In this document: positions 10,490 to 21,565 of the stretch, piece after piece
Layout of the letters: each line of letters opens with the position of its first letter
Numbering within the stretch: the first letter of the stretch is position 1
Origin: Haemonchus contortus
Lineage: Eukaryota; Nematoda; Chromadorea; Rhabditida; Trichostrongylidae
Length of the DNA stretch: 64,000 nucleotides
NCBI GenBank assembly: GCA_000469685.2
Contig: LS997566.1
Location: forward strand, 48,693,373-48,757,372
Reading direction: 5' to 3'
Made by a program: the position numbers and the translations under genes
Notes under the pieces: generated by a model
What the model was told of the DNA's origin: nothing
The model's input: only the letters and a program-made list of their open reading frames with translations
The model's database searches: none

Positions 10490-12700
10490 GGGTTACGGAA
10501 CTTCTCCCCGGTGGAACTCTTTCGCTTTGCGGCATGCGGCAAATCTTACTGCAATTACCGTACTCATCCCGCCTACCCGCCAACAGATAGGACGCAGTAT
10601 TTTCCAGTGATTGCCTTTTTTTCAGTTTTGATCGCTTTTTCCTGCTTCTTTTTCGTTTTTATGTTAATTAGACTTGATTAATTAGAAAATGACTCCTCCG
10701 ATGTTAGCGACGATCAAAACCGCATTGGAAGCGACCAGCCAATTTAAATAACTAAAGGACTCTCTACATCACAAATTGTGCGCTCCAATCTTCTATCGCA
10801 ATCGTGCGATACGCGGCGGGTGTGGCGTCGTGCGCGACTCCGTTTTCGTGGGAAGATACCGGACCCGTAAAATTGGGCATGGGCAAAAGGTTGGTATGGA
10901 CGCGGAATCCACCGATAGGGTACTGTCTTGGTTAGAGAACGCAGATAAAGGCAGCGAAAATGAGGGTCTGGGATCTTATTTCTCGATTTCCCAAGTTCGC
11001 TTTGACTGGTCGTTTGAACCTGAACGGTAGCTAGTAGAATAAATAAACACAATAATCAACAAACATGCAGTAACTGTTATCACCGATCGGAACCGCATTG
11101 GGATTGAAGAAGCCCTCATATGTCAAGTGGTGGTTTTGCGCGCCTGTTTGTATGTCCGTTTGTGCGTCCGTCCGCGAAAAGGCCCGTAGGCACTGTGTCG
11201 AGTGTAAATGTCACGTGAGGAAACAGCTATAAAATGGGAAGTCAACCGATACTATCTGTATTGATACTTCAGCAAGTCGTAAGTAAGCAGCAGTGGGCAT
11301 GTGGTGCACGCGTTAGCGTGCGTAGCCCAACAGGTTGTAAATAATTTAAGGTCTCTAAAATTGCGCGCTCTAATCTTCCCTTGCATTCCTGCAATACGCG
11401 GCGGGTGCGGCGAGCCTGACGCAATGTTCGAGGGGAAGACACTCCACCCAACAAATCAGTTGAATGAAAGGTACTATTCTACTATTACACCCCCAGAACT
11501 CCTCTACTGTTACACCCCCAAAAACTCAAATTTTTAATTTTCGATGAAACTTCGCCTATAAGGGTAATCCGATGCCCTGATAACGAATATGACCTTCATT
11601 TCTGGCGTTGGCGCCATTTGGCTCCAATTGGCGCCAATTTGGCGCCAAATTGGCGCCAGTTGGAGCCAAATGGCGCCAGCGCCAAAAATGAATGTTATAT
11701 TCGTTATCAGGACCTCAAATAACCCCTAAACGCAAGTTTTCAGCAAACTTGGTGAAAACACCCTTGGCGCCAAATTGGCGCCAATTGGCGCCAAATGGCG
11801 CCAGCGCCAAAAATGAAGGTCATATTCGATATCAGGGCATTGGATTACCCCTATAGGCGAAGTTTCATCGAAAATTAAAATTTTGAGTTTTTGGGGGTGT
11901 AATAGTAGAATAGTACCGAATGAAATTACGGTGCTTTTTAAACGACCAACTTCAACATGACCCTTGACGTCGCGCTCAGCAGCGAACTTTTCTTTTTATG
12001 TCGAACTCTTCTTGAATATGCATAGGTTAGCAAAAGATACTGATGTTCTTGTGCATGCCATCATATGCGCTTCCTTAATTCTAATTCCCTTCATGGCTGG
12101 AAAGTGACTCGAAAAATATTCGAAATCTTCGTTAGAAGATTATACGTTCGCCCCCGAGATTGCAAGGGAATGTTGTACGATTGTCTGTTTATTGAAAATT
12201 GAGATGAACATCACAAAGACAAACAAAGATGTGGTGTACTCATAAAAATCACAGGACTCAGACCAAGTAGGTCGCAAATCCCCCCGAGACTTAGGTTCCC
12301 TACTTAAGAAGGGGTCCGGGAACTTCTCCCCTAACACGGCGTCGCACACGCCGCACCCGCCGTCTATCGCAGGATTGCGATGGAAGATTGGAGCGCGCAA
12401 TTTGTGAGGTGGGGAGTCCTCTAAACATTTGAATTGGCCGGCCGCTTTCTTCAGTTCCAATGCGATCCTGGTCTTCGTTTATATAGGAGGAGTCATTCGA
12501 ATTAATCAAGTCTAATAAACATGAAAATAAAAAAGAAACAGAAGAAAAAACGATAAAATCCAATGAAAAAGCAAGCCAGTTAAGGAAAAATTCCGCGTCC
12601 TATCGATTGGCGGGTGAGTACGGTAATTGCAGTGACATTTGCCGCATGCTGCAAGGGAGAATGCCGCGATAGGGGAGAAGTTCCGTTACCCCTTTAGGAG
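10490..12700. mobile_element. Fold-back element with ~380-bp terminal inverted repeats
   Basis: The left arm (about 10490-10868) and right arm (about 12310-12700) are reverse complements at high identity. Shared landmarks are GTTACGGAACTTCTCCCC, GCGGCATGCGGCAAAT, a TTAGACTTGATTAATT block, and GCGCTCCAATCTTC...CGGCGGGTG. Short frames in the arms mirror each other and are not genes. A third partial copy of the inner arm motif lies at 11355-11415. The middle also carries Helitron-like sequence near 11130 and a nested palindromic MITE (11470-11923). No transposase was seen. Confidence 0.7.
11470..11923. mobile_element. Palindromic MITE with GGCGCC-rich core
   Basis: Outer arms of roughly 130 bp begin GGTACTATTCTACTATTACA and mirror each other. 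They include a match to ATTTTCGATGAAACTTCGCC and a block ending near CGAATATGACCTTCATT. Between them are two clusters of TTGGCGCCAA-type palindromes (11609-11685, 11765-11810), an internal palindrome in its own right. Confidence 0.7.
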
Positions 12701-12740
12701 CACTGCTGAAATAAAGTTCCACGAGACAACTTTTTATCAT

Positions 12741-12900
12741 CTACTTCTTCACTTCTTCTTCGTACCCCTTGATTACCGCTTGAATAACATCACGAATACC
12801 TTTATGAACGGATGGCAAGTAATGGAGTGAAGTATCCTCATTCGTAAGAATGTTGAGCAATCGAATTATCTTATCAATTACTTTTTTTGGTCTTGGAAAA
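12741..12900 (-). CDS. Candidate orphan terminal exon, unknown product
   Basis: A minus frame ends in a stop at 12741 and reads, near its end, SLHYLPSVHKGIRDVIQAVI then KGYEEEVKK. The charged amphipathic composition looks coding, and an AAAAAAAG acceptor-like site precedes VIDKII. It lies downstream of the last exon of the secreted-protein gene on the same strand, with no upstream exon identified, so it could be an alternative last exon, a neighbour's 3' end, or chance. Confidence 0.25.
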
Positions 12901-13140
12901 CAACCAAACCAGAAAGTCTCCATGTATTACTGTATGATCTCCTACGTGAGGTTCTAGAATTTTGAAAACAAAAGTTATTTCACCAACCATGTAGTCTTCG
13001 GATCTCTCAGCAACTTTCTAATACCTACTGCTACCTTGCTGTAGTGCGGCGAAACTATACAAAAAAAAACGATCCACAAAAAAAAAACACAGCACAACTT
13101 TCCGTAACATTCATTATTTATTTCAAGTTCGTAATTTTAA

Positions 13141-16100
13141 TCAAGCGAAAAAGTGATGTGTTGAACCTGTTGCACTGAAACCAGGTTTAGCTGCAGTTAA
13201 GTTTGATGGTGTAGGAGCTACAACAGGAACTGCTCCGGCACCTGTCGCATTCGTAACAGCTCCGAGTGATGCCGCAGAAGCTGTTCCATTAATTGACGAC
13301 ATGGAAGCGGTGCTATTAATTGGTCCTGGCTGCAGCACACTCACTCCACCAGACCGAGCTCCTCCTATACCTATGACGGCACTTACAGGTACGTTGTTGG
13401 TGATTCCGGCGTTGCTTACAACGCCGAGTTGTTTGGCCATAGTCTCGACTTGCTTGTACTGTGAAGTATTCTGAAAAAGTGCGCTGAAGCAAAGGGGCGT
13501 CACTTCAGCACAACAAATCCTCTCAGAGTTAACTAGTAGTAAAGGGTTAAGGTTCACAGACTAATTTTGTTATGGTATGGGTGAACAAACTGCTTGAATA
13601 GATAATAACATTTGTTTGAACACCAAACGCTTCTTTTCGAAAAGCGTATAGAGAAAACATGCGAGCCAAGGATAATTCTGCGGGTCATGGTGCTTCTTCC
13701 AGAACATCTACTACTTCTTTCGCGTCGTGCTCGCCGCACCTGTCGCGCGCTGCGAAAGGGAAAGTCTGAGTTCCTTAGAAAAGGATACAGCAGTCACAGT
13801 GGAAGCACTGCCGATTGCTGTGTGGGTTTGGGGAAAAAAGTCCCCAACACCCCCCCCACCCCCCCCCCCCCTCCCCTCCCACGAGTCAAACTTCATGAAA
13901 ACCTAAAACCGTGATTTGTCAGCAAACTGCACTGCTCGTCACACTTACATTTCCTGCTGCCATGAGTGCCGACGAGACTATTGACGACAGCTGCATTGCA
14001 CGTATCAGTTTTGAGTACTGAAAACTTTCAGAGTTGTTTTTTCATCAAACTGAAGAACTGACATCAACCGAATCCGAGCTGTAGTTGATGACGATATGTG
14101 ACAAAAATAGTGAGTAAATTGAATTCATTCGTCAATAACACCAGCCCGCCTAGCTTATGGAAATAAGCCACAGTTTTGAAATCATAAGTTTATCAGGCTA
14201 GCTTGCGATTTTCATCACAGTGCCAGCTTGGGTACCGCTTAGGATGAAGCGCAATGGTATGGTACGTTTAGCAAATACCTTCTTCCCAAGAATATATTCA
14301 CAGGAGATACTTGAAATTGAATCGGTCAGGACAGTGACGTAAACTCAGCCACATAGCCCTCTGCTTACCTACATGCTAGCACAGCTGATATTTCTGCTAC
14401 TTTTTTTTCTTTTCGAAATGCTATTCTCTCCAAGGTGGGTGAACAAGTGTGCAAGACATCTGTTGCACTTGGGCTGGGTACTTACGCCTGAGGTACGCGT
14501 TTAGCTTAATAAGGCATCCATTTGGGCCCGCCCTGGAATAGCTTCGGCTAGTTGCGTTTGCCCAGCTGACCCACAGCATTGCATTGCTTCTTACCTTTTT
14601 TCTTGCTTGAGCTTAATCATGTTTTCTGCTGTGATGAATGTGCTACGCATGTACAGTAGCGCTCAAAAGTCTTCGGTGAAATGGTACTTCAGCGGTACTT
14701 TTCAGTCGTAACTCCTTTCCTACTGGATCTAATCATGCGAAATTTCTATATGTGGAACGTGGGTGTACTGTGAATATTTACCACTATTAACCTGCAATCT
14801 AATCACGTTCCAGATGTTCCAAAGAGCATGAACTTAAAATCGACTGAAAATACAAATGGTGGTCCTTCTACAATCTCTTTCCTTTTTGTCCTATCTGATG
14901 TGTACGAGCAATAATGCCGAACACAATGGATGAGAAAAACGCACATAAGGTGTAAATAAGTGGAGACGTTAACAACTTTACTTTTAGCAAAATCTGCTAC
15001 CGCAACAAACACCTTGCTCTATCTGTGGTTATTGCAGCTTTGCAGTCAAATAGTGTTGGGTAGGGTGAAATATGCTCTAGTTGAACATATCCAAATTTCG
15101 CGCGATTTGGTTTACTAAGAGAAAAGTTATGAACGAAAAAGCGTCAAAGCATTTCACCGAAGACTTTTGAGCGCTACTGTAGGTCTCCACTTTTGTTTTG
15201 GTGACATCTGACACGTGGAAATTTTTTCGTGAAGTGGGAGTTGTTCTGTTCTGTTCTGCTTTTCGTCGGTTGCTTTGGAGTTTTTCATATTATTTTAGTT
15301 CTTCCCGGTGCCGATGAAGCACCCCTGTGTGCATTATAAATAAATAAAAAAAATAAGTAAACTTTCACTGGCTCACTACAGCCATTTTTAAACAGAATGA
15401 TCAAAGATTTGTCTGACTAGCTGCCGATCGATATACGACTCTCGGTATATGTAGTAAATAATATGTAATAAATACTAAATACTAATAATAAATAATATGT
15501 AATATGTAGTAAAGGTCTTACATTTTGCGCGGAATCTCCTGTGAAACCGTACATGAGAGCTAACTTTTCCGCGATCATATTCATTTTCCTGTGCAGTCCG
15601 GCGATTCGAGGTACAACGCTCTCGAAATAGTCACGACGCTGACTAGCATCTATCTGAAAAATCTCATCCAGACTATTATGTCTTACAATATGAATCAGCT
15701 TCAAAAAACTAGCCCTTGTTCAATGTAAGTGACCATTAATACTTACATCTTCGCTTTCCATTCTTTTTGATGTTGCCTGAATTATGCATTCGATTCGAGA
15801 AATCATGGCTGCTGTACCTCTGCGCTATGCCGAAAAATGTTGCAGCGGGGTCAGGCATAGTGCCAGGGATTTGAAAAGATTATTTTGGTTAAAAGGCCGA
15901 AGCAGGTGTTAGTTAGAAACGGCCGAGAAACTGTCAGTTGACAGGGTAGATACAAACATTCCTCTATCGAGAATTTCTTGGAGAACTTTTGGCCATGAAT
16001 GTGAGACTGGAAGGGCAACTATGTTGTCCGACGTTGGACAGAGCATTCAATGAAGGCTAAAGTTTATTATCATTTTGTCGTAAACCATTATGTTTTTTCG

Positions 16101-17722
16101 AGGTATATGCGAAATTGTGGTTATCATATTATTCTGCAGCTTGCGTTTTCAGTATTGACGGCTTCGATTTCATAGTGTAGATCTAGTCGATTTATATTCT
16201 AAATACTCTTAAACGGAACCACATACGAAGGCTAGATTTTTCAGCATTCGATTTGTGTTCACCACTTCACTTCGTCTCTAATTGCAAAGTTCGACTGAAC
16301 GAATTTTCAGCACTATATCTCGCAAAAACGGTGAAGACACTCTTGACACGTCTGCCGATTTGCTGCTGAAAAGTGGTTTCTTATTCATTGTTGCATACCA
16401 ATTCTCCTTCTTTATGAAAATGATGGGAAAAAGCTGCAAATGTTCGCGCCCTCGCGATACTGCTACAATTTCTCTAAATTTATTAAACTTTCTATCCCAC
16501 ACTCATCATCGTATCCTGAGAGGAAAGTATTGCAATTTTGTCTTTTGTTTGAATTTCCGCGCTTACGCTATCATTCTTTTTCTCCTAATTCTCTGTCAGA
16601 CGACGGTCTTGTGTCTGATGGCGATCCATCTGGCACCCTTATTCATTAACTTAGAACAGTTCAATGCTAAGAAAACCGTAGCTCACCTCACCACCCAAGG
16701 CAATAAGCACTTTCCACGCTGTAGCTGTGTTCAAATTGGCGGCCATTGTGCCCATTATCTAGAGAATATTGTCGGTGTAGCGAAATAAACAATAGTCAGG
16801 TAACTATGCAAAAAATCCAAAACATTGGAATTGGAATCAAAGAAACTCAGGTCATCAGGTACCTCACTTCAGATATATCCTTTGCATGTGATATGGTTTG
16901 GCCACAGTAAATCACAAAATTAGGGACCTACATATACGCCCGGAATTGAGGAGTATTCAGCAAACCTTGTAGATTTCCTGACTAGAAATTCTCACGTTTA
17001 CTTTTCAACAGAGAACTCACCATGTCCATGACGTTCTGGGTTTCGTTTACATTTGAACTACGAAATATAAACTCGATGGTTTCGCCCAGGGTGTTGGTAG
17101 CAAGGGCATTCCCATAAATGCCGAAGACATCAGTGGACATCTTAGGAACGCTGCTAGACTGCATCGGACTGGAACCATGGACGTCAACATTGCTGCTTGG
17201 CTTAGAACTGTTGCTGGACATCATGTTGCTACCGCTAGCCATGGTACCGTTGCCAGCCGTAACGGCCCCAGCACTGGCGATGTAGGAACTATTGGCGGTC
17301 GTCATATTGCCAGTGCTAATCAACATACTAGCGTTTTTGGCAAAAGAACTGTTGCTAGCCATCATGTTGCCATTAGACATCGGACTGATAGCATTGACTG
17401 TCGAGATGTTTGCAGACATGGCACCACTTCCACTGGTCATCGAACTGTTACCGGTCATTGGAGCGTTACTAGGCATAGAACTGTTTCCACTGTTACCAGT
17501 CATTGGGGTGTTACTAGGCATAGAACTGTTTCCGCTGGCCACTCCAGCAATGACAGCCACCGAAACGTTAGTCCTCGGTTGTAAAGTGCCGCCGGATGCT
17601 GTGCCATTGGAGGGAGAGGAACTGTTGCCCGGCAATTGAAGCTGAGGAACTGCCACTGACAATACGGCAAAGATGGCATAAAGAAGCATAACTGTCCGCA
17701 GAGTGCCTGAAAGTGGAAACAT
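13141..17722 (-). CDS. Secreted Asn/Ser/Thr-rich protein, four exons, 413 residues
   Basis: Function unknown. Exons: 17722-17021, 15824-15747, 15653-15522, 13470-13141; all junctions are phase 0. Donors are GTGAGT, GTAAGT and GTAAGA; acceptors of exons 3 and 4 are TTTTCAG, and that of exon 2 (a TAG site) is less certain. Residues 1-25 (MFPLSGTLRTVMLLYAIFAV...) are a signal peptide. Residues 30-190 are low complexity with many N-x-S/T sites and repeated NSSMPSN-like units. The following ~100 residues look helical (ESVVPRIAGLHRKMNMIAEKL), loosely recalling the SXP/RAL-2 (DUF148) pattern of nematode secreted proteins; this is weak. The tail is Ala/Ser/Thr/Val-rich. The start is the first Met, directly before the signal sequence. 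A MITE (14654-15179) sits in intron 3. Probable role: an extracellular or surface protein. Confidence 0.75.
13835..13880. repeat. C-rich homopolymer tract in intron
   Basis: A C-rich run interrupted by single bases lies within the last intron of the secreted-protein gene. It gives spurious Pro or Gly frames on both strands. Confidence 0.85.
14654..15179. mobile_element. Tc1/mariner-type MITE family 1, copy 2 (526 bp)
   Basis: Flanked by TA, with ends CAGTAGCGCTCAAAAGTCTT and its mirror. The interior aligns with the copies at 8221 and 46982 (ACTATTAACCTGCAATCT, GTTCCAGATGTTCCAAAGAG). It lies in intron 3 of the secreted-protein gene. Confidence 0.8.
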
Positions 17723-18519
17723 CTCCTAATTCTTACAATTAATAGAATAAAACAATCGCACGAATTTGTAAAAATGATATCCTGGAATATCTAGACCGTT
17801 CACTAGTTAAGCAGAGGCTATTCAACGGTTTTTTTTTAGAATCAGTCTTACAGCTACAATCTTACAGCTAAACGAACGTGAACAAGGGATGTACGACTAC
17901 TTGGTTACTTAACAGTAATTTAGATTTAGACATCAAGAGTCGATCCACGAAAAGTCCAAATTTCAATTTTGGCCGGTATAATAAAAATTGATGATAGGTG
18001 TCAATCTAGAAGTGAATTACAATGATAGCGAATCAGGTGCGTATGGTAGACGATTTCTACCAAACAGTGTCTACTCTAGTGAACAAACAAAAGGATTTTG
18101 GCCTCAATTAAAAGAGATAGATATGGAGGGACACCACCTACCTCTTGATCCTATCCAAACAACACAAGGATTCACAGTTTAATACTTACCATCAACCATG
18201 CACGCACACGATTTTTTGGAGTTACGAAGCAAAGCGCTTCTCCGCAACAGAGAAAAGAGACCGAAGATGTATCAAGTTTGGGCTGGAATTGCGTGGAACA
18301 GAATGTGAAAGGGGACAAGAAAAACGAAATTTCAATATAATTGACCAGTCAAAGAAATCAAAACTAAAGGCATTTCGGCTACGACCATTCAAAATAAGTA
18401 TGACGGTAGTAATTTGCGAAATTTCATTGGCTTACCTTCATGGATATAAAGTAAAATCTACCATCCATCTGGGAAAATTCATCCAAATATGTGTCGTCTC
18501 GAGTCTAGTATCTTCTCCC
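17723..18519. other. Upstream region of the secreted-protein gene, nothing else recognised
   Basis: Sequence 5' of the minus-strand gene. No clear promoter element or coding exon stands out; short plus-strand frames here lack domain or splice support. Confidence 0.4.
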
Positions 18520-18740
18520 CAAAAATGACGTCGTGTCCGCCGCACCCGATCGCGCGCTATGAAGGGAAAGGTCTGAATTTTCAGTGCAAAAATAGGGTAG
18601 CCGCCGCGTGGCCATTGCCGCTTGCCGTGGGAGTGCGAGGAGAAGTTCCGGCACCCGTGTCCAAAAATGGGGTAGCCGCCGTGTGACCATTGCCGCTTGC
18701 CGTGGGAGTGCGAGGAGATGTTCCCGCACCCGTGTCGAGT
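18520..18740. repeat. Tandem ~75-bp repeat related to the fold-back arms
   Basis: Two units (about 18590-18660 and 18662-18735) share GGTAGCCGCCG, GACCATTGCCGCTTGCCGTG and GAGTGCGAGGAGA. The block before them (CCGCCGCACCCG...GAAGGGAAAG) recurs at 13730-13770 and echoes the arms of 10490-12700. Confidence 0.65.
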
Positions 18741-18926
18741 TCGAAGCTACACTTAGGCTATAACATTAGGTTTCAGGTGAATACGATACCAGCTTCTGGA
18801 AATAAGCGAATCGAGGGGTACTCATATGTAATTTTCTGAAACTTCAGAGTTCCTATGACATAAGTTGTGATTCTCGAAAAGTAGGCAAAAATTTTACAAA
18901 AAAGTAAACCGATTATCAATCTGTTT

Positions 18927-19428
18927 AAAGGCACAGTTCACGATAAAAATGGTTTCCGAGTTCTCCCCCTAGGAGTACAGAGTGGCCCCCAAAGGTAGCA
19001 GTAAGGACGCTGTCGGGTCCAAAAACTGAACAGCTAGGTCATAGTGGAAGCCGCGATACCGGATCGCCTTGGTTCCCCGTCGCTCGACCTGTGGTGTGTC
19101 AGATGAATGTCGAGGCAGTATTCGCCCCAGGACACACGCAATATCACGCTGGGCATCAAACCATCTCTGCGCTCTAGCGCAGTCTCTATGCACTCTGCTC
19201 TCTGGTGCCAAGGACGCAGAGCAGAGCATCAGCTCGCCCAACCACTTCTTTCACGCCGTTTTTCCGGCAAACTCGTCCAACCCATCATTTTTCTTTTTCG
19301 GGCACTTGTATTGCTTTTTGTATGCTGTTTTTTGCGCTTTTTTTCGTTAATTTTTGCACTATTCTAAACTATCTCTCTCACTATCCGTCAAAATCGGGTA
19401 CCCAAAAATTGTCGTAAACTGTGGATTT
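18927..19428. mobile_element. MITE family 2, copy 1 (~500 bp)
   Basis: The left end AAAGGCACAGTTCACGATAA is mirrored by a right end reading TTTACGACAATTTTTGGGTACC on the other strand, with a TTAA-like flank. The interior shares the TTTTTGCGCTTTTTTTCGTTA block with copies at 49548-50341 and 51391-51913. Confidence 0.65.
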
Positions 19429-21420
19429 AAGCAGTTCTCTTTTGCGTGTTCGCATCTCACTGTCAGCGTAACTTAGGTTAATTTACTGCCGTTTCCTGAA
19501 AATGAAATGAATGCAAAAAATGGAAATAACTCCAAAATTCTGAGCAAACAAGGTAGCATCCCTCATACAACGCTATCTTTAGACCTAATATTTGCTGTAG
19601 TTTGTTAGGAGCATCGTGACAGCAGATGCTGCTGGTATAGCGGCAAGTGTCCAGGATTAATGCTCACTTGGTCCAACTGAATCTTCGATCCCTGCTGCTA
19701 GACTCATCCGGGAGGATAAAGGCATGTTTACATCTACTGGTCACGACCCTTCACTGCATGGCCATATACGCACACAAAATGTCCCCCGATTCCAAATGGA
19801 AGTCGATTGCGGGTAGCATATCGAAAACGCAGCCTTTCAACGCCGAACTTTTTTCTTTATCTTTTAATCCTATGCGTTTAATCCCTCATCTTTACCTCTT
19901 AGCTTCTTCCGAACGAGAATTTCTTACTTCCATAGATTATCTTCAAACAGTGAGGTCATTCCATGCTGATTATCCACTGAGGAATATTTCACAGCTTAAA
20001 TTTCTATTCGGAACTACCCCAAAATATGAATAAACAACTCACCTACATATTGAATTGCGGAGCAGTTGATTGTTTAGGCAATTAATTTTTCTTAGAGATC
20101 GGGTAGGTGCTAATTGATGGTTTTGACGAGACAGATAGCCCTCAAAAAATGACGACGTTTGTGATAGACAAGCAATTTACCGTATCTTGCTTTCATATTC
20201 TACATATTCTATCTTGCCTTAGCTTTAGCTTATCCGATTCCCATTCATCATTGACCAACAGCCAGGGAATTCAACCTCTGTCTTACGATGAAGTGTAGAA
20301 ATTTTAATTTTTGCAAGAATCCAACACGAAAATCCAATACTTGAAACTTAAGAACGTCTTTTTCTAAGAGAACAGAGAGTGACAGAAAAGCATAATTTAT
20401 TAATGCCCTTGGACATTGTTGGATGCTCAGCGATTCTTTTCACAAGACAATAAACAACGGTCAATGAAAAACATTTGCTACTCTTGATTGATATATGTAT
20501 ATACAAGTATACTTGAACCCGTAGTCGATTCGTTGGCACTACATTTTCGTTGTTTCCTCAGAAAAATACGCCTCATTTCCGTACCCACACTTGGGCGAAG
20601 GCAACTCGTTCGACGGTGACCGCACGACTGATGGCCTTGATGTCCTTGTTATAACACCTGAAGGAAAACCATTGATAGGATCGACTAGTACCGTAGGAAT
20701 AAGTACATGCACGACCGGCTTCCCAACATGTGGGGCGCCACATGCTTGGTGTAAAAGTAATAGTAGAAACGGTTTAATGCGCCTACAGGCACACCATGTT
20801 CAAATTGGGAGCTGGACTTCGAGAGACTATTGCATAATTCTGGCATTTTTCTTATTGAAGGCGCCCAACACACGCTCCAGAAATTCTTTTCGGAGTTTAG
20901 GTGCGCTCAGTCTCGTAGAATCAACCACTGAGCCGCCTTTCATGCTGTGCGCAGTTCATCTCAATGCATTCTTGAGAATATGAGCATGTGAAACTGAACA
21001 CATCTCTTCACAGAGTGAATCTTTGATGGATGTTGGTATCCACTTTGGGGATGTGAACTGCTGGGAAGCCAAAAACAGCTTTTGTAATTGTATAGCGTGT
21101 AGAGCGGAACTACCCGAAAACAGACCGCTCCCAGGTAATGTTCTGTTGAAGCTATCAAGGGCCTAAAAACTATCTCAAAACAATTGAAAACATAAGTGTC
21201 TTTTACATTTAATATGTATACAAATGTACATAAAGGACAAAGGATAAAGTCTTGGGACGTTAATCAATCCAGCCTGAAGGATGCGCCCATTCGTCTTCCA
21301 TTCAGAATCGCAGTGGAGTATTGAACGCGTATGAGACCTACACAATGACTTGGCCAGCCTATGTACAAAGTCAGTGCTACTCTCATCCCAACTGGATCCC
21401 GTACCAATTATCCGTCCCCG
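19429..21420. other. Intergenic stretch, no supported gene
   Basis: Frames of up to 130 residues occur on the plus strand (19647-20033, 20591-20983), but none shows a domain, codon regularity or splice context that I can defend. The 3' untranslated part of the SPNS-like gene may reach in from the right. Confidence 0.35.
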
Positions 21421-21444
21421 GATGGATAGAAGCACACGCACGCA

Positions 21445-21545
21445 TGATCGCTGGTTGGCGCACTTCACACACGCGTGATCGCTGGTTCGATATCGTCCGG
21501 GATTCGAGCCAGCGATTATGCGTGTGTAAAGTGCGCCACTTGCCA
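21445..21545. repeat. Imperfect inverted repeat just past the SPNS-like stop
   Basis: GGCGCACTTCACACACGCGT near 21455 is mirrored by ACGCATAATCGCTGG...-type sequence read from 21540. Arms are about 36 bp with few mismatches around a short loop at 21495. A further TGATCGCTGGTT phrase is duplicated directly at 21440. The flanking region contains no frame. Confidence 0.65.
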
Positions 21546-21565
21546 GTATGCCATTATTTTTCTTA

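Noticed and set aside
16282..16788. 168-residue open frame on the plus strand
   Set aside because: It lies antisense in the first intron of the secreted-protein gene, shows no domain, and has an erratic hydrophobic/cysteine composition typical of chance frames.
19647..20033. 128-residue plus-strand frame
   Set aside because: No recognisable motif, no splice context, and no conserved words; treated as chance.
21470..21520. GGTTCGATATC / GATTCGAGCC words suggesting a tRNA B box
   Set aside because: No cloverleaf can be built; the words come from the inverted repeat.
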